Positions 1 to 8,904 are shown, counted from the stretch's first letter. The stretch: DNA of 64,000 bases from CAWEWH01 sp963812775 (GCA_963812775.1 CAWEWH010000007.1:248001-312000); one strand, 5' to 3'. Notes: a model not told the origin generated them from the sequence alone. Translations and numbers: made by a program.

Positions 1-254
1 ATCTTGCGCGTCGATCCGTCGATGACAATGGTCGCGGTGCCTCTGAAACCCTGCGTCGCCACCGCCTTGTCGCCGTGATCGCGCACGAAGACTTTCAGCC
101 TCTCGCCATCGATCAGCAGCTCGACATGATAGGCGCCGGCATTTGTCTGCGGCCCGCCATTGCGGCCGACCTTGGGCGCGTGGGCATTGGCCAACGGTAC
201 GGCAACGAGCATCGCCACGAGGGTCGCGAGCACCGCGACAGGTCTGGTCGGCAT
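1..254 (-). CDS. Secreted hypothetical protein (3' part outside the window)
   Basis: The reading frame starts with ATG at 254 and runs off the left edge, so only the N-terminal 84 or so residues are visible. Residues 1-24 form a Sec-type signal peptide: MPTRP, then a hydrophobic run rich in A, V and L ending in ANA|HAPKVG. The mature part begins HAPKVGRNGGPQTNAG and continues as beta-strand-like sequence (AYHVELLIDGERLKVFV). This suggests a small periplasmic beta-sheet protein. Similar short exported proteins beginning HAPK.GPNGG occur in Rhizobiales beside metal-handling genes, but I cannot assign a function. The next gene, the alpha/beta hydrolase, ends 18 bp upstream on the same strand. 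Confidence 0.6.
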   Translation of the reverse strand, partial: MPTRPVAVLATLVAMLVAVPLANAHAPKVGRNGGPQTNAGAYHVELLIDGERLKVFVRDHGDKAVATQGFRGTATIVIDGSTRK

Positions 255-272
255 CGATGATCCATCTCCCGA

Positions 273-1067
273 TCACGTCTTCGGAAAATCGCGCAGCGCC
301 GTCAACACCTCGTCGGGCCGCTCGCTCATCAGCATGTGACCGGCGCCCTTGAGGACGGAGAGGCGGGCGTTGGGGAGGGCATCGGCCAACTGGCGGCCGG
401 AGCGCGCCGGCGTCATGAGGTCGCGCTCGCCGATGACCAAGATGGCCGGCTGGGTGACGGCGGCCGCCGCCTTGAGCCCGTCGCCATAGGCGTTGCAGGC
501 GGCAAGATCGGCGTGCAGCACGCCTGGCGGGGCGCGCTCGAGCAGGCGGCTGCCGCCGCCCTGCATCCACAGCCCGGGCGCCAGCGAGCCGCCAAGGCCG
601 GCGCGAAAGCCGTGTCCCCAGATCGACACCATGTCGATGGCGGCGTGGTCGTCGTTGGCGGCAGCGTTGAGGAGATCGGCCGCGACTGGCATTCCGGGCG
701 CGGTGCCCACAAGGCCGACAGCGCTGACGCGCGCGCCATGCCGCGCCGCCGCCTCGAGCGCGACGAGCGAGCCCATGGAATGGCCGATCAGGCCGGCCTT
801 CCCGGCGCCGGCGGCGTCGAGGAGCTTGATCGTCCAGTCGGCCATGGCAGCGATGGAGGCGAGCGGCGTCCCGGCCGAGCCCCCGTGGCCGGGAAGGTCC
901 GGCGCCAGGACCGCAAAGCCGCGATGCGAGAACCAGCGGGCGAGCAGCGCCCACACCGTGTGGTCGAGGCCCGCGCCGTGCAGGAACACCAGGGCCGGCA
1001 GCTTGGCGTCGAAGTCGCGGCCGCCGGTGGCGACCAGGGTCTCGTTGCCGTCGACGGTGAAACGCAT
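273..1067 (-). CDS. Alpha/beta-fold hydrolase
   Basis: A 264-residue soluble alpha/beta hydrolase. The oxyanion HGAG motif is at residues 30-33, the nucleophile elbow GHSMGS places the catalytic serine at about S97, and the likely acid and base are D216 (GERDLMTP) and H244 (GAGHMLMSERP), so the triad is complete. No signal peptide is present. The substrate is unknown; the fold covers esterases, C-C hydrolases and lactonases. It lies 3 bp downstream of the O-acetylhomoserine sulfhydrylase-like gene on the same strand, so the two are probably co-transcribed. The start at ATG 1067 is supported by GAGGAG a few bases upstream. Confidence 0.85.
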   Translation of the reverse strand: MRFTVDGNETLVATGGRDFDAKLPALVFLHGAGLDHTVWALLARWFSHRGFAVLAPDLPGHGGSAGTPLASIAAMADWTIKLLDAAGAGKAGLIGHSMGSLVALEAAARHGARVSAVGLVGTAPGMPVAADLLNAAANDDHAAIDMVSIWGHGFRAGLGGSLAPGLWMQGGGSRLLERAPPGVLHADLAACNAYGDGLKAAAAVTQPAILVIGERDLMTPARSGRQLADALPNARLSVLKGAGHMLMSERPDEVLTALRDFPKT

Positions 1068-1070
1068 GGC

Positions 1071-2367
1071 TCAGCTCCTCTGCGAGGCGCGCAGCGCCTG
1101 CGCGAAATCGTCGATGATGTCGCTCGCCGCCTCGATGCCGACGGAGATGCGCACCAGGCCCTCGCCGATGCCGGCCCGCTCCAGCTCCGCCGCGCCCATC
1201 TGCTGATGCGTGGTGCTGGCCGGATGGATGACCAGCGTCTTGGCGTCGCCCACATTGGCGAGGTGGCTTGCGAGGCGCAGGGCCTCGATGAACTTGCGCC
1301 CGGCGAGGCGCCCGCCCTTGATGCCGCAGCTGATGATCGAGCCGGCGCCCCTGGGCAGCAACTCTTTGGCAAGGGCGTGGTCGGCGTGGCTTTCGAGGGA
1401 AGGGTGCAGCACCCATTCGACAGCGCTGTTCTTGGCGAGAAACGCCAGCACCGCGTGCGTATTGTCCATGTGGCGCTGCATGCGCACGGCGAGCGTCTCG
1501 ACGCCCTGCAGCAGATGGAAGGCGTTGGTGGGCGACAGGCAGGCGCCGAAGTCGCGCAAACCCTCGGCGCGCGCCCGCATGATGAACGCCGCCGGCCCGT
1601 ATTCCTCGGCGAAATCGATGCCGTGATAGCCGGCATACGGCTCGCTGAGCGTCGGGAACTTGCCCGACGCCTCGTAGTCGAAGCGGCCGCCGTCGACGAT
1701 GACGCCGCCGATGGCGATGCCGTGGCCGCCGATCCACTTGGTGATCGAATGCATGACGATGTCGGCGCCGAGCTCGATTGGCTGGCTGAGATAGGGTGTG
1801 GCGAAGGTGTTGTCGATGATGAGCGGAATTCTTCGCGCCGTGCGCGATGTCGGCCACCTTGGGAATGTCGAGAACTTCGAGGCCGGGATTGCCGATCGTC
1901 TCGGCGATGATGAGTCGCGTTTCCGGCCGGATGGCCGCCTTGAAGCCGGCAAGATCGCGCGGCTTGACGAAGGTGGTGGTGATGCCGAAGCGCGGCAGCG
2001 TATGCGTCAAGAGGTTGATGGTGCCGCCATAGAGGGAGGCCGACGACACGATGTGGCCGCCTTGGCCCATCAGCGTCACGATGGCGAGATGCATGGCCGC
2101 CATGCCGCTTGCCGTGCACACCGCGCCGACGCCGTTCTCCAGCGCCGCCAGCCGTTCCTCCAACACCGCCGTCGTCGGGTTGGAGATCCGGGTGTAGATG
2201 TGGCCGGCGCGCTCGAGGTTGAACAGGGCGGCGGCATGGTCGGCGTCCTGAAAGACGTAGGACGTTGTCTGGTAGATCGGAACGGCGCGCGCCCCGGTGA
2301 TCGGATCGGCGTGCTGCCCGGCATGCAGGCTCAGTGTTTCGAAAGCGGGCGGCTTCGGTCCGGCCAT
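1071..2367 (-). pseudogene. O-acetylhomoserine aminocarboxypropyltransferase (sulfhydrylase), frameshifted
   Basis: PLP enzyme of the Cys/Met metabolism family, which makes homocysteine from O-acetylhomoserine and sulfide. The product reads from ATG 2367 (MAGPKPPAFETLSLHAGQ) through IYQTTSYVF and YTRISNPTTAVLEERLAALE, then changes frame at 1826-1831. It resumes with IPLIIDNTFATPYL and the PLP lysine motif SITKWIGGHG (about K210). The break is one extra base making GAATTC where GATTC (minus strand AAG ATT CCG, K-I-P) restores the family sequence. The corrected product is about 431 residues, normal for MetY. I therefore suspect a base-call error, not a dead gene. It sits just upstream of the alpha/beta hydrolase in a two-gene unit. 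Confidence 0.85.
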
Positions 2368-2637
2368 GATGTCCTCGTGGGTGGGCCGCCCATCTTGGGA
2401 CGCCGTGCCGCGCCTGGCAATGTGGCGGCGCTTGCCGGATCGCGCCGTGACGGTGCCGGCGGTGTGTGACGTGCGTCATTGTCGCGCGCCCCTGGAGACC
2501 GTACAACCGCAGCGTACCGCGGGCCGGCGCAGCGACTTCCTGCCGCCGGCCTCTTCGGCGCGACGACGACAATCGGCGCGTCGCTCCGACCGCGAGCGAC
2601 GGCCGATGTCGGCGGAGGCGAACAGGGAGACGGGACA

Positions 2638-2853
2638 ATGGCCAAAGCATCCAAGAAAGCGACACGGAAGCCGGCCAAGAAGCGGGCGGCTTCGGCTCCC
2701 CGCCGCGCCCCCGAGATGCCGCACACCGACGATCACATCGACGGCTGCGACGTGGAATTCACCGAGGCGGAAGCCACGCCCGACGAGGATCTGCCGCCCG
2801 CGCGCGGCGGCGTGGAAGTGGTCGCCGCGAGGTCTCGCGCCCGTCGCGGCTGA
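2638..2853 (+). CDS. Small Lys/Ala-rich hypothetical protein
   Basis: A 71-residue protein starting MAKASKKATRKPAKKRA, a basic Lys/Ala-rich tail, followed by an acidic C-terminal half (TDDHIDGCDVEFTEAEATPDEDLPPARGG). AGGGAGA lies about 7 bases before ATG 2638. An in-frame upstream extension exists but lacks a ribosome site. The function is unknown. The basic N-terminus could bind nucleic acid, which is inference only. The in-frame GAATTC here (V-E-F-T) shows no sign of a frame change. Confidence 0.55.
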   Translation: MAKASKKATRKPAKKRAASAPRRAPEMPHTDDHIDGCDVEFTEAEATPDEDLPPARGGVEVVAARSRARRG

Positions 2854-2916
2854 CGAGACCGGCGTTTCGATTGCCACAAGGCTTGGATCGCGGTTCCGAA
2901 CGGAGGAGGGGGCGCT

Positions 2917-3690
2917 ATGCCGTTTTCATTGACGTGGTTGGCAAAGGTCCTCCTGGACGCTGGCCTCAAGGTGGCCGAGCAGCCGGATTGGAAGAATCGC
3001 GGCCGCGGCGATGTCGGCACGATCCGCGGCGTCATGTGCCACCACACGGCCGGTCCCAAGAGGGGGAACATGCCGAGCCTCGGCCTGGTGACGAACGGCA
3101 GGCCGGACCTTCCCGGCCCGCTGGCGCAGCTTTGTCTTGGACGGGACGGCACCTTCTTCGTGGTGGCGGCCGGCCGCTGCAATCACGCGGGAGCCGGCAA
3201 TTGGCAGGGGATCACCACCGGCAATACGAGCTTCATCGGCATCGAGGCCGAGAATACCGGCCTTGCCAACGACCTTCCGTGGCCGAGTATTCAACACGAG
3301 GCCTATGCCCGCGGCGTGGCGGCGATCCTGAAGAAGATCAGAGCCGACGCGATCATGTGCTGCGGGCACAAGGAATACCGGTTGCCTGTCGGCCTCAAGA
3401 AGGATCCGACGTTCGACATGCCTGCGTTCCGCCTGCAGGTTGCCGCCATCATGGCGGGCGCGGCGCCGGCGCCTTCCGTGATACCCGCGTCCGACGGAAC
3501 CGGCCGCCCGACGCTCCGCCGTGGCGTCAAGGGACCGCTCGTCACGCAGATTCAACGGACCCTCGGCATCGCCCAGAGCGGGGAATTCGACGGCATCACG
3601 GAAGCCGCGGTGCGCGAATTCCAGCGCAACCACCACCTCGTGCCGGACGGCATTGTCGGTCCGCGCACCTGGGCGTCCATCCCGGCCTGA
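2917..3690 (+). CDS. N-acetylmuramoyl-L-alanine amidase with peptidoglycan-binding domain
   Basis: A 257-residue amidase_2-type endolysin-like enzyme that cleaves the bond between N-acetylmuramic acid and L-alanine in peptidoglycan. Probable zinc ligands are in CHHTAG (H42/H43) and GHKE (H151), with D163 in KKDPTFD as third ligand; RCNHAG (H90) is also conserved-looking. Residues 198-255 are a PG_binding_1 module (LRRGVKGPLVTQIQRTLG ... GEFDGITEAAVREFQ ... GIVGPRTW). There is no signal peptide, so export would need a holin-like or other route, and a domesticated phage lysin is possible. The ribosome site GGAGGAGGGG just before ATG 2917 fixes the start. Confidence 0.88.
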   Translation: MPFSLTWLAKVLLDAGLKVAEQPDWKNRGRGDVGTIRGVMCHHTAGPKRGNMPSLGLVTNGRPDLPGPLAQLCLGRDGTFFVVAAGRCNHAGAGNWQGITTGNTSFIGIEAENTGLANDLPWPSIQHEAYARGVAAILKKIRADAIMCCGHKEYRLPVGLKKDPTFDMPAFRLQVAAIMAGAAPAPSVIPASDGTGRPTLRRGVKGPLVTQIQRTLGIAQSGEFDGITEAAVREFQRNHHLVPDGIVGPRTWASIPA

Positions 3691-3821
3691 GCCGAAGAGC
3701 TGCGGCGCGCCCCGATTCTCGTCAGAGTCAATCGGCGCCGGCGAAATTTGATCGCGCCGGCGCGCTTGCGAACTCGCGGCGCGAACCTGGAATTACGGGC
3801 GACGGATCGTTGGACCTCACC

Positions 3822-3947
3822 ATGCCCCGGCTGGACCCCGCCGCCCACATGGCCGCCACGTGTTGGCAGGCGCCGTTGGCCCGCCTGATCATCGCCGCCT
3901 CGCTGTTGTCGGCGACGCTGTTGATTCTCCTCGCGCCGCTGTCGTGA
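3822..3947 (+). CDS. Possible 41-residue membrane peptide
   Basis: ATG 3822 opens a short frame with a hydrophobic C-terminal half (ARLIIAASLLSATLLILLAPLS), a possible single transmembrane helix. It faces the metallophosphoesterase gene tail to tail, with 10 bp between stops. No convincing ribosome site is seen, so it may be chance; it is otherwise the only content of the 3.7-3.95 kb gap. Confidence 0.25.
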   Translation: MPRLDPAAHMAATCWQAPLARLIIAASLLSATLLILLAPLS

Positions 3948-3957
3948 GCGGTCGGAC

Positions 3958-4692
3958 TCAAACCGTGATCAACGCATAGGGCCGGCCGCTCGGCTTCTCG
4001 ATTCCGGCCGCCACGTTGTAGACGGGCTGCCCGGCCGACGTGCGGCCCTCGTATTTGCCGCGATGCGCGTGGCCGTGCACCACCGCGCTCACCTTGAAGC
4101 GGTCAATGGTCTCGCCGAGGCGCGAGCAGCCGAGGAACGGCATGATCTCCAGCGGCTCGCCCTCCGCCGTCTCGGCGATGGGCGCGTAGTGCAGGACGAC
4201 GATGGCGCGCCGGCTCTTGACGGTGCGCATGGCATTCTCGAGCCGCATCGCCTCGCTCATGGCTTCGGCCACAAAGGTCTTGATGGCGGGCTCGCCGAAG
4301 GCGCTCAGCATGCGCCGGCCGAAGCCGCCCGCGAAGCCCTTGACGCCCACGAAGGCGACGCCGTTCACCTCGCAGGACTGGCCATCCAGCAGTTTGACGC
4401 CGGCATTCTTCAGGATGTCTCTGACCTCGTCGGCGTGGCCCGTTTCATAGTCGTGATTGCCGAGCACGCCGATGACCGGGATAGTGCAGGCGCGCAATTC
4501 CTCGGCCAGCACTTCCGCCTGCCGCGGCGTGCCCGTGTCGGTGAGGTCGCCGCACAGGACGAGCGCGCCGGCCTCCTTGGAAGCGTCCACGAACAACTCG
4601 CGAAAGGCGTTCGGCTCGTCCTCGCGCACGTGCAGATCGCCGATGCAGGCGACCGTGAAGGGGGTGTCGTGGCTCGTCGCGTCGTCGCTCAT
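3958..4692 (-). CDS. Metallophosphoesterase (calcineurin-like)
   Basis: A 244-residue calcineurin-fold phosphoesterase. The two-metal motifs appear in order: GDLH near residue 17, CGDLTDTG, GNHDYE, a histidine in VVLHYAP, and GHAHRG near the C-terminus. Such enzymes hydrolyse phosphomonoesters, phosphodiesters or nucleotides; the substrate is not predictable here. The start is placed at ATG 4692 (MSDDATSHD) since the family fold begins just after it; a 51-residue upstream extension is low-complexity and overlaps the preceding gene. It lies 13 bp downstream of a nucleotidyltransferase-fold gene, suggesting a two-gene operon. Confidence 0.85.
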   Translation of the reverse strand: MSDDATSHDTPFTVACIGDLHVREDEPNAFRELFVDASKEAGALVLCGDLTDTGTPRQAEVLAEELRACTIPVIGVLGNHDYETGHADEVRDILKNAGVKLLDGQSCEVNGVAFVGVKGFAGGFGRRMLSAFGEPAIKTFVAEAMSEAMRLENAMRTVKSRRAIVVLHYAPIAETAEGEPLEIMPFLGCSRLGETIDRFKVSAVVHGHAHRGKYEGRTSAGQPVYNVAAGIEKPSGRPYALITV

Positions 4693-4705
4693 CGTCCCGA
4701 TGGCC

Positions 4706-5533
4706 TCACGTGGCGATGTCCGCGAAGCCCCATTGCTCGACGGCGGGCCGATAGTCGACGCTGGAGAACATGCCGCCGCGGCATACCCGCCTTTCGGACG
4801 GCGGCAGCTCGAGCTGCCGTTCAAGCCGCGCCATGAGCTCCTCAAGGAGCCAGCGCGGGATGACGTTGCGCTCGCTCGGATAGACCCAGCGGAAGGCGGT
4901 GAGCAGCCCGAGCAGAATTTCCCACGAGCCGTCCATATGCGACAAGAGCCGGCGCCAGTCGATCTCGTCGTGCTGCTTGAGGATGACGTGGATCACGTCG
5001 GAGCCGTCGAAGCGCCGCCGGTCCTGAACGAAGGCCTTCGACCATATCAGCTCGGTCGGGCTGAGCATCGGAACGGTGGTGCCGAGAATCTCGGCTTGCC
5101 GGGCCTGCGCGAACCAGTCCTCCTGCACGGGGACGGCGCCGTTGGCCGAGCCGAAGATAATGTCGATGAAGTCGTCGCCCTTGTGGACCTTGCCGATCCA
5201 GCGCTCGTCCTCGACCTTGACGGCGTAGCCGCGCTGCTTCATGCGCAGCAGCACGCGCGGAAAGATGCCAGCGGTCGTGAAAATGTCGAGGTCCTTGGTC
5301 GGACGGCCGAGCCCCGTATAGGCGTTGACGGCGTAGCCGCCTGCCACGAGGAACGGCAATCGCGCCTCGAGCAGCTCATGCAGAATCGCTGTGTAGAAGG
5401 CTTCGGCCCTGGTCGACGGGCAAGCGACCGGGCCGCTGCCGTCGAGACTGGCAGCGGAAACAGGCTTGTTGGCCGCGATCGCGCCCTGCATGCCGTTCAT
5501 CCCGTCGTGTGGCTCAGGCCACGTCTTTGTCAA
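4706..5533 (-). CDS. Nucleotidyltransferase-fold protein
   Basis: A 275-residue protein with the Pol-beta nucleotidyltransferase signature: FLVAGGYAVNAYTGLGR followed by TKDLDIF (the GG...DxD metal site), at roughly residues 60-85, and a later acidic stretch FIDIIFG that could supply the third carboxylate. This resembles MNT/AbiEii-type and streptomycin-adenylyltransferase-like folds, which transfer a nucleotide to protein, RNA or a small molecule. The C-terminal 100 residues are helical and charged. ATG 5533 or the internal ATG at 5500 could start it. Its only partner is the adjacent metallophosphoesterase, so writer/eraser chemistry is conceivable but unproven. Confidence 0.7.
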   Translation of the reverse strand: MTKTWPEPHDGMNGMQGAIAANKPVSAASLDGSGPVACPSTRAEAFYTAILHELLEARLPFLVAGGYAVNAYTGLGRPTKDLDIFTTAGIFPRVLLRMKQRGYAVKVEDERWIGKVHKGDDFIDIIFGSANGAVPVQEDWFAQARQAEILGTTVPMLSPTELIWSKAFVQDRRRFDGSDVIHVILKQHDEIDWRRLLSHMDGSWEILLGLLTAFRWVYPSERNVIPRWLLEELMARLERQLELPPSERRVCRGGMFSSVDYRPAVEQWGFADIAT

Positions 5534-5707
5534 TCAGCCACGACGGCCAAAGTTCCGGCCTTTCGCCCTCGAACGGCCACCACAATGTGGCGCTTGCGCG
5601 CCAGCCATGAGCCCCCTTCAAGGGAGCATCAAGCTTTTCTCGTTTGACTTCGGCTGGCGTCCAGCCTCTAGGCTGCGCCGGGCGGCGGTACGTCCGTGGA
5701 GCAGAGC

Positions 5708-6931
5708 ATGAATCGATCGTATGGGTGGGTGGTCGTCGGGGCCGGCATGTTGATGACCTGCATCGGCATCGGCGCCATGTTCTCGCTCGCCGTGTTCCTG
5801 CCATCGATCGCCGAAGCCACCGGCTGGTCGCGCACCGGCATTTCGAGCGCTGTCACCCTCAACTTTCTGTTCATGGCCGGCGCCGCCCTGGCGTGGGGCG
5901 CGCTGTCCGACCGTTTCGGGACCCGCATCGTCGTGCTCATGGGCGGCGTCATCCTCGGCACCGGCCTCGTTGCGGCGAGCCGGGCCACGACGATCATCGA
6001 GTTCCAGCTCCTGTTCGGCGTGCTGGTCGGCGTGGCGGCCGGCAGCTTCTACGCTCCCATGGTGTCCGTGGCGACCGCCTGGCTCCCGCACCGCGCCAGC
6101 ATCGCCGCCGCGCTTGTCTCCGCCGGCATGGGCGCGGTCTCGCTTACCGTCGTCCCGTTCGCAGGCTGGCTGCTCACCATCACCGACTGGCGCACCGCCA
6201 TGCTGATCATCGGCGGTCTCTCCTGGCTGCTGGTGATCCCGGCGGCGCTCCTGGTGCGCCAGGCGCCGCAGACGGCCGCGGCCGGCCAGGCTCCGGCGCC
6301 CGGAGCGGTGGACGATTTCCCGCTCACCGCGGCGCAGGCATTGCGCACGCCGCAATTCATCGCCATCGCGCTCACGCATTTCGCCTGTTGCGCGGCGCAT
6401 TCCGGGCCGCTCTTCCACATGGTCAGCTACGCCGCCTTCTGCGGCATCCCGACCATGTACGCAGTCAGCGTCTACAGCCTGGCCGGCTTGTCGGGCCTCG
6501 GCGGCCGCATCGGCCTTGGCCTGCTCGCCGACCGGCTGGGCGCCAAGCCGGTCCTGGTGGCCGGCCTCACCATGCAGGCGCTGTCCATCGGCACCTATCT
6601 CCTGGTCTCGCGGCTTGGCGAGTTCTACGCCCTGTCGATCATCTTCGGCATCGCCTATGGCGGCGTCATGCCGCTCTATGCCGTGTTGGTGCGCGACTAT
6701 TTCGGGCCGCGCGTCATGGGCACGCTCTTCGGCGGCGTGACCATGGGCGCGAGCCTCGGCATGGCGTTCGGACCGGCGGCCGGCGGCCTCGTGTTCGACA
6801 CCTACGGCAACTATGCTTGGCTCTATATCGGCTCGCTCACCGCCGGGCTCGGGGCCGCGGCCGTCGCGCTCACCTTCCGGCCGATCCGTTTGCCGCCGAG
6901 CGAAGGGCGGCTCGACCTGAAGCCGGCGTGA
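5708..6931 (+). CDS. MFS transporter, monocarboxylate/oxalate-formate antiporter type
   Basis: A 407-residue major facilitator with about 12 hydrophobic segments. It starts MNRSYGWVVVGAGMLMTCIG and carries the MFS loop motif GALSDRFGTR after helix 2, with the repeat GLLADRLGAK in the second half. The YGWVVV start and general layout resemble the OFA/monocarboxylate branch, so an organic acid is the likely cargo. GGAG six bases before ATG 5708 favours this start over the in-frame GTG at 5696. It stands alone, followed by a 189-bp gap. Confidence 0.85.
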   Translation: MNRSYGWVVVGAGMLMTCIGIGAMFSLAVFLPSIAEATGWSRTGISSAVTLNFLFMAGAALAWGALSDRFGTRIVVLMGGVILGTGLVAASRATTIIEFQLLFGVLVGVAAGSFYAPMVSVATAWLPHRASIAAALVSAGMGAVSLTVVPFAGWLLTITDWRTAMLIIGGLSWLLVIPAALLVRQAPQTAAAGQAPAPGAVDDFPLTAAQALRTPQFIAIALTHFACCAAHSGPLFHMVSYAAFCGIPTMYAVSVYSLAGLSGLGGRIGLGLLADRLGAKPVLVAGLTMQALSIGTYLLVSRLGEFYALSIIFGIAYGGVMPLYAVLVRDYFGPRVMGTLFGGVTMGASLGMAFGPAAGGLVFDTYGNYAWLYIGSLTAGLGAAAVALTFRPIRLPPSEGRLDLKPA

Positions 6932-7060
6932 TGCGCGTGCATTGACAGGCGCGGCATCCGAGGACGCGCTGCGCATCGTGACGGCCGCACTCGACGGACG
7001 TTAACGGCAAGCGGACTGGAGCAAGCTGGCGACCGGGGTCGAAGCAGCAGAAATACCCGC

Positions 7061-7083
7061 TTGACTTTGACGTAGGGTCAAGC
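7061..7083 (+). promoter_or_regulatory. Dyad overlapping a -35-like element
   Basis: CTTGAC at 7061-7066 and GTCAAG at 7078-7083 form an inverted repeat 38 bp before the next start codon. The left arm contains TTGACT, a good -35 hexamer, and a weak -10-like CAAGAC lies about 20 bases further on. A long spacer with an overlapping dyad is typical of MerR-family promoters, but no merR gene is in the window. Confidence 0.35.
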
Positions 7084-7120
7084 CCGCAAGACACGCTCCT
7101 CGAACAAGAGGAGCTGACCC

Positions 7121-8041
7121 ATGATGACTCGCCGTGACACTCTCGCCGGCGCGCTTGCCGCCGCGTCCACCATCGCGCTTGCCGGAGCCGCCCGCGCTCA
7201 AGGCATGGCCCGTACCGCAAGGATCAAGACGAAGGACGGAACCGAAATTCACGTCAAGGACACGGGCGGGGAAGGCCGCGCCGTGGTCATGACGCACGCC
7301 TGGCCGCTCTCGGCGGCCATCTGGGACTACCAAGCCGCGGCTCTCGCCAAATCAGGCTTGCGGGTCATCACCTATGACCGTCGCGGCTTCGGGCGCTCGT
7401 CGCAGCCGACGGCCGGCTATGACTTCGACACCTTTGCGGACGATCTCGCCGCCGTGATCGGCGAAACAGGCGTGCGCGACGCGACCCTCGTCGGCTATTC
7501 CATGGGCGGCGGCGAGGTCGTGCGTTACATCTCCCGGCACAATGGCCGCAACGTCGCCAAGGCGGGGCTGGTCGGCGCCGCCGCGCACTATCTGCTGAAG
7601 ACGGACAACAATCCCGGCGGCATCGACGCTGCGGTCTTCGATGGGATCAAGCAGGGCGTGCTCGGCGACCGCAAGGCCTATCTGGCCGGCCTGCTGAAAG
7701 ACGTGTTCTTCGATGCCAAGCGCCCGGCCACCAATCCCGTCAGCCCGGAGACGCTGGACGCGGCACTCGCCATGGCGCTCCAGGCGAGCGTCGCCGCCAC
7801 GGCCGCCTGCGTCGATGCCTTCAGCAAGACGGATTTCCGTCCGGAGCTCGCAGCCGTCAAGATGCCGACCCTGGTGCTGCACGGCACCGCCGACATTCCC
7901 GTGCCGTTCGCCATGGGGAAGGCGACGGCCGCCGGCATCGCCAAGGCGAAACTGATCGAATACCCGGAGACGTCGCACGGCATCGTGGTCACCGAGCGCG
8001 ACCGCGTCACCCGTGACCTCTTGGCATTCATCACGGCGTAG
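7121..8041 (+). CDS. Exported alpha/beta hydrolase, non-haem haloperoxidase type
   Basis: A 306-residue alpha/beta hydrolase with an N-terminal Tat-like signal (MMTRRDTLAGALAAAS ... ARAQ, residues 1-27), so it probably acts in the periplasm. The catalytic serine lies in GYSMGG (about S127), the acid in GTADIPVP (D258) and the base in TSHGIV (H286). The spacing and the THAWPLSAAIWDYQ oxyanion segment match cofactor-free chloroperoxidases/esterases. GAGGAG seven bases before ATG 7121 supports the start. The dyad at 7061-7083 may regulate it. The natural substrate is unknown. Confidence 0.85.
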   Translation: MMTRRDTLAGALAAASTIALAGAARAQGMARTARIKTKDGTEIHVKDTGGEGRAVVMTHAWPLSAAIWDYQAAALAKSGLRVITYDRRGFGRSSQPTAGYDFDTFADDLAAVIGETGVRDATLVGYSMGGGEVVRYISRHNGRNVAKAGLVGAAAHYLLKTDNNPGGIDAAVFDGIKQGVLGDRKAYLAGLLKDVFFDAKRPATNPVSPETLDAALAMALQASVAATAACVDAFSKTDFRPELAAVKMPTLVLHGTADIPVPFAMGKATAAGIAKAKLIEYPETSHGIVVTERDRVTRDLLAFITA

Positions 8042-8064
8042 AAGCAGGAAAGCTGCCGCCGGCG

Positions 8065-8769
8065 TCACACCATGGCGTCGGCGAGCTCCGTCATGCTGCC
8101 GACCAGGATGTCGGGCTGATGCGGCGTCATCCCGAACGGGCGCCGCCGGCGGTCGATGAAGGCGGTGCGCATGCCGGCCGCCTTGGCGCCGATGCAGTCG
8201 AAGGCGTGGTTGGCGACGAACAGGATCTGGTCCAGGCCAAGGCCGATGAGCTCAGCCGCCTTGGTGTAGGTTGCGACATGCGGCTTGAAGGACTGCGCCT
8301 CGGCGACCGAGATCACCCGGTCGAACGGAATGCCGTGATGGGGTTTTGCCGCTTCGAGCATGTCGGGATCGCCGTTCGAGAGGACGACGAGGCGATAGCG
8401 CGTCTTGAGGCGCGTGAGCGCCTCGGGCACTTCCGGAAAGCAGCGCAGCCGCTCGATGGCGCCGACCAGGCCGCGCACCTCCTCCATGGTGTAGGCGATG
8501 CCCGCCCGCTCCAGCACATGGGCGACAGCGCGGTGGCCGATCTCCCGGTATGGCGTGTGCTCCCTGTGGAGCAGCGCGTCGATCATCGAATTCTCGAAAT
8601 GCGTGCGGCGCCACCAGGTGACGAACGAATTGGGGCTGCCCGTCCAGCCCTTCGACTTCAGATAGGGGGTCGCGACCTCGGTGAGCCCTGACTGCATGTC
8701 GACCACGGTGCCGTACTGATCGAACATGCAGGCTTTGATGCTGCGCTTCAATTCGCCGGCGTCGGCCAT
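8065..8769 (-). CDS. Haloacid dehalogenase, type II
   Basis: A 234-residue HAD-superfamily enzyme. The nucleophile is D17 in MFDQYGTVVD, motif II is VLSNGD, motif III is the lysine in QSFKPH, and the tail has ANHAFDCIGAKAAGMRTAFIDR, where VANHAFD with N in place of the usual D is the signature of L-2-haloacid dehalogenases. It would convert L-2-haloalkanoic acids to D-2-hydroxy acids. ATG 8769 starts the gene. It is convergent with the haloperoxidase-type hydrolase gene, ending 23 bp away. Confidence 0.87.
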   Translation of the reverse strand: MADAGELKRSIKACMFDQYGTVVDMQSGLTEVATPYLKSKGWTGSPNSFVTWWRRTHFENSMIDALLHREHTPYREIGHRAVAHVLERAGIAYTMEEVRGLVGAIERLRCFPEVPEALTRLKTRYRLVVLSNGDPDMLEAAKPHHGIPFDRVISVAEAQSFKPHVATYTKAAELIGLGLDQILFVANHAFDCIGAKAAGMRTAFIDRRRRPFGMTPHQPDILVGSMTELADAMV

Positions 8770-8904
8770 GCCGGGCCTCCCGTGTCTTCGACCGTCGCGC
8801 CACTCAGCACGGTGCCCGCAATCCCGACCGCTTCAATGCGTGGTCCTCGTCGACCGGAAGGCCTCAGCTTGACAACGATCGCGGGCTGCCGCAACTAGAC
8901 GGCC

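Noticed and set aside
336..1910. Long plus-strand open frame opposite the hydrolase and sulfhydrylase genes
   Set aside because: It is antisense to two genes with clear motifs. Its sequence is Arg/Gly/Ala-rich and family-free, as expected from GC-rich mirror frames. The same applies to the long mirror frames opposite the patatin, tctA, moaA and TRAP genes.
3587..3622. GAATTC words in the amidase as further frameshift sites
   Set aside because: Both are in frame within conserved peptidoglycan-binding sequence (SGEFDG and REFQRN), so they are genuine EcoRI-type words. GAATTC in the dehalogenase (8587), enoyl-CoA hydratase (17574), second TctC (34824), Mo subunit (41687) and DctM (53136) is genuine as well.
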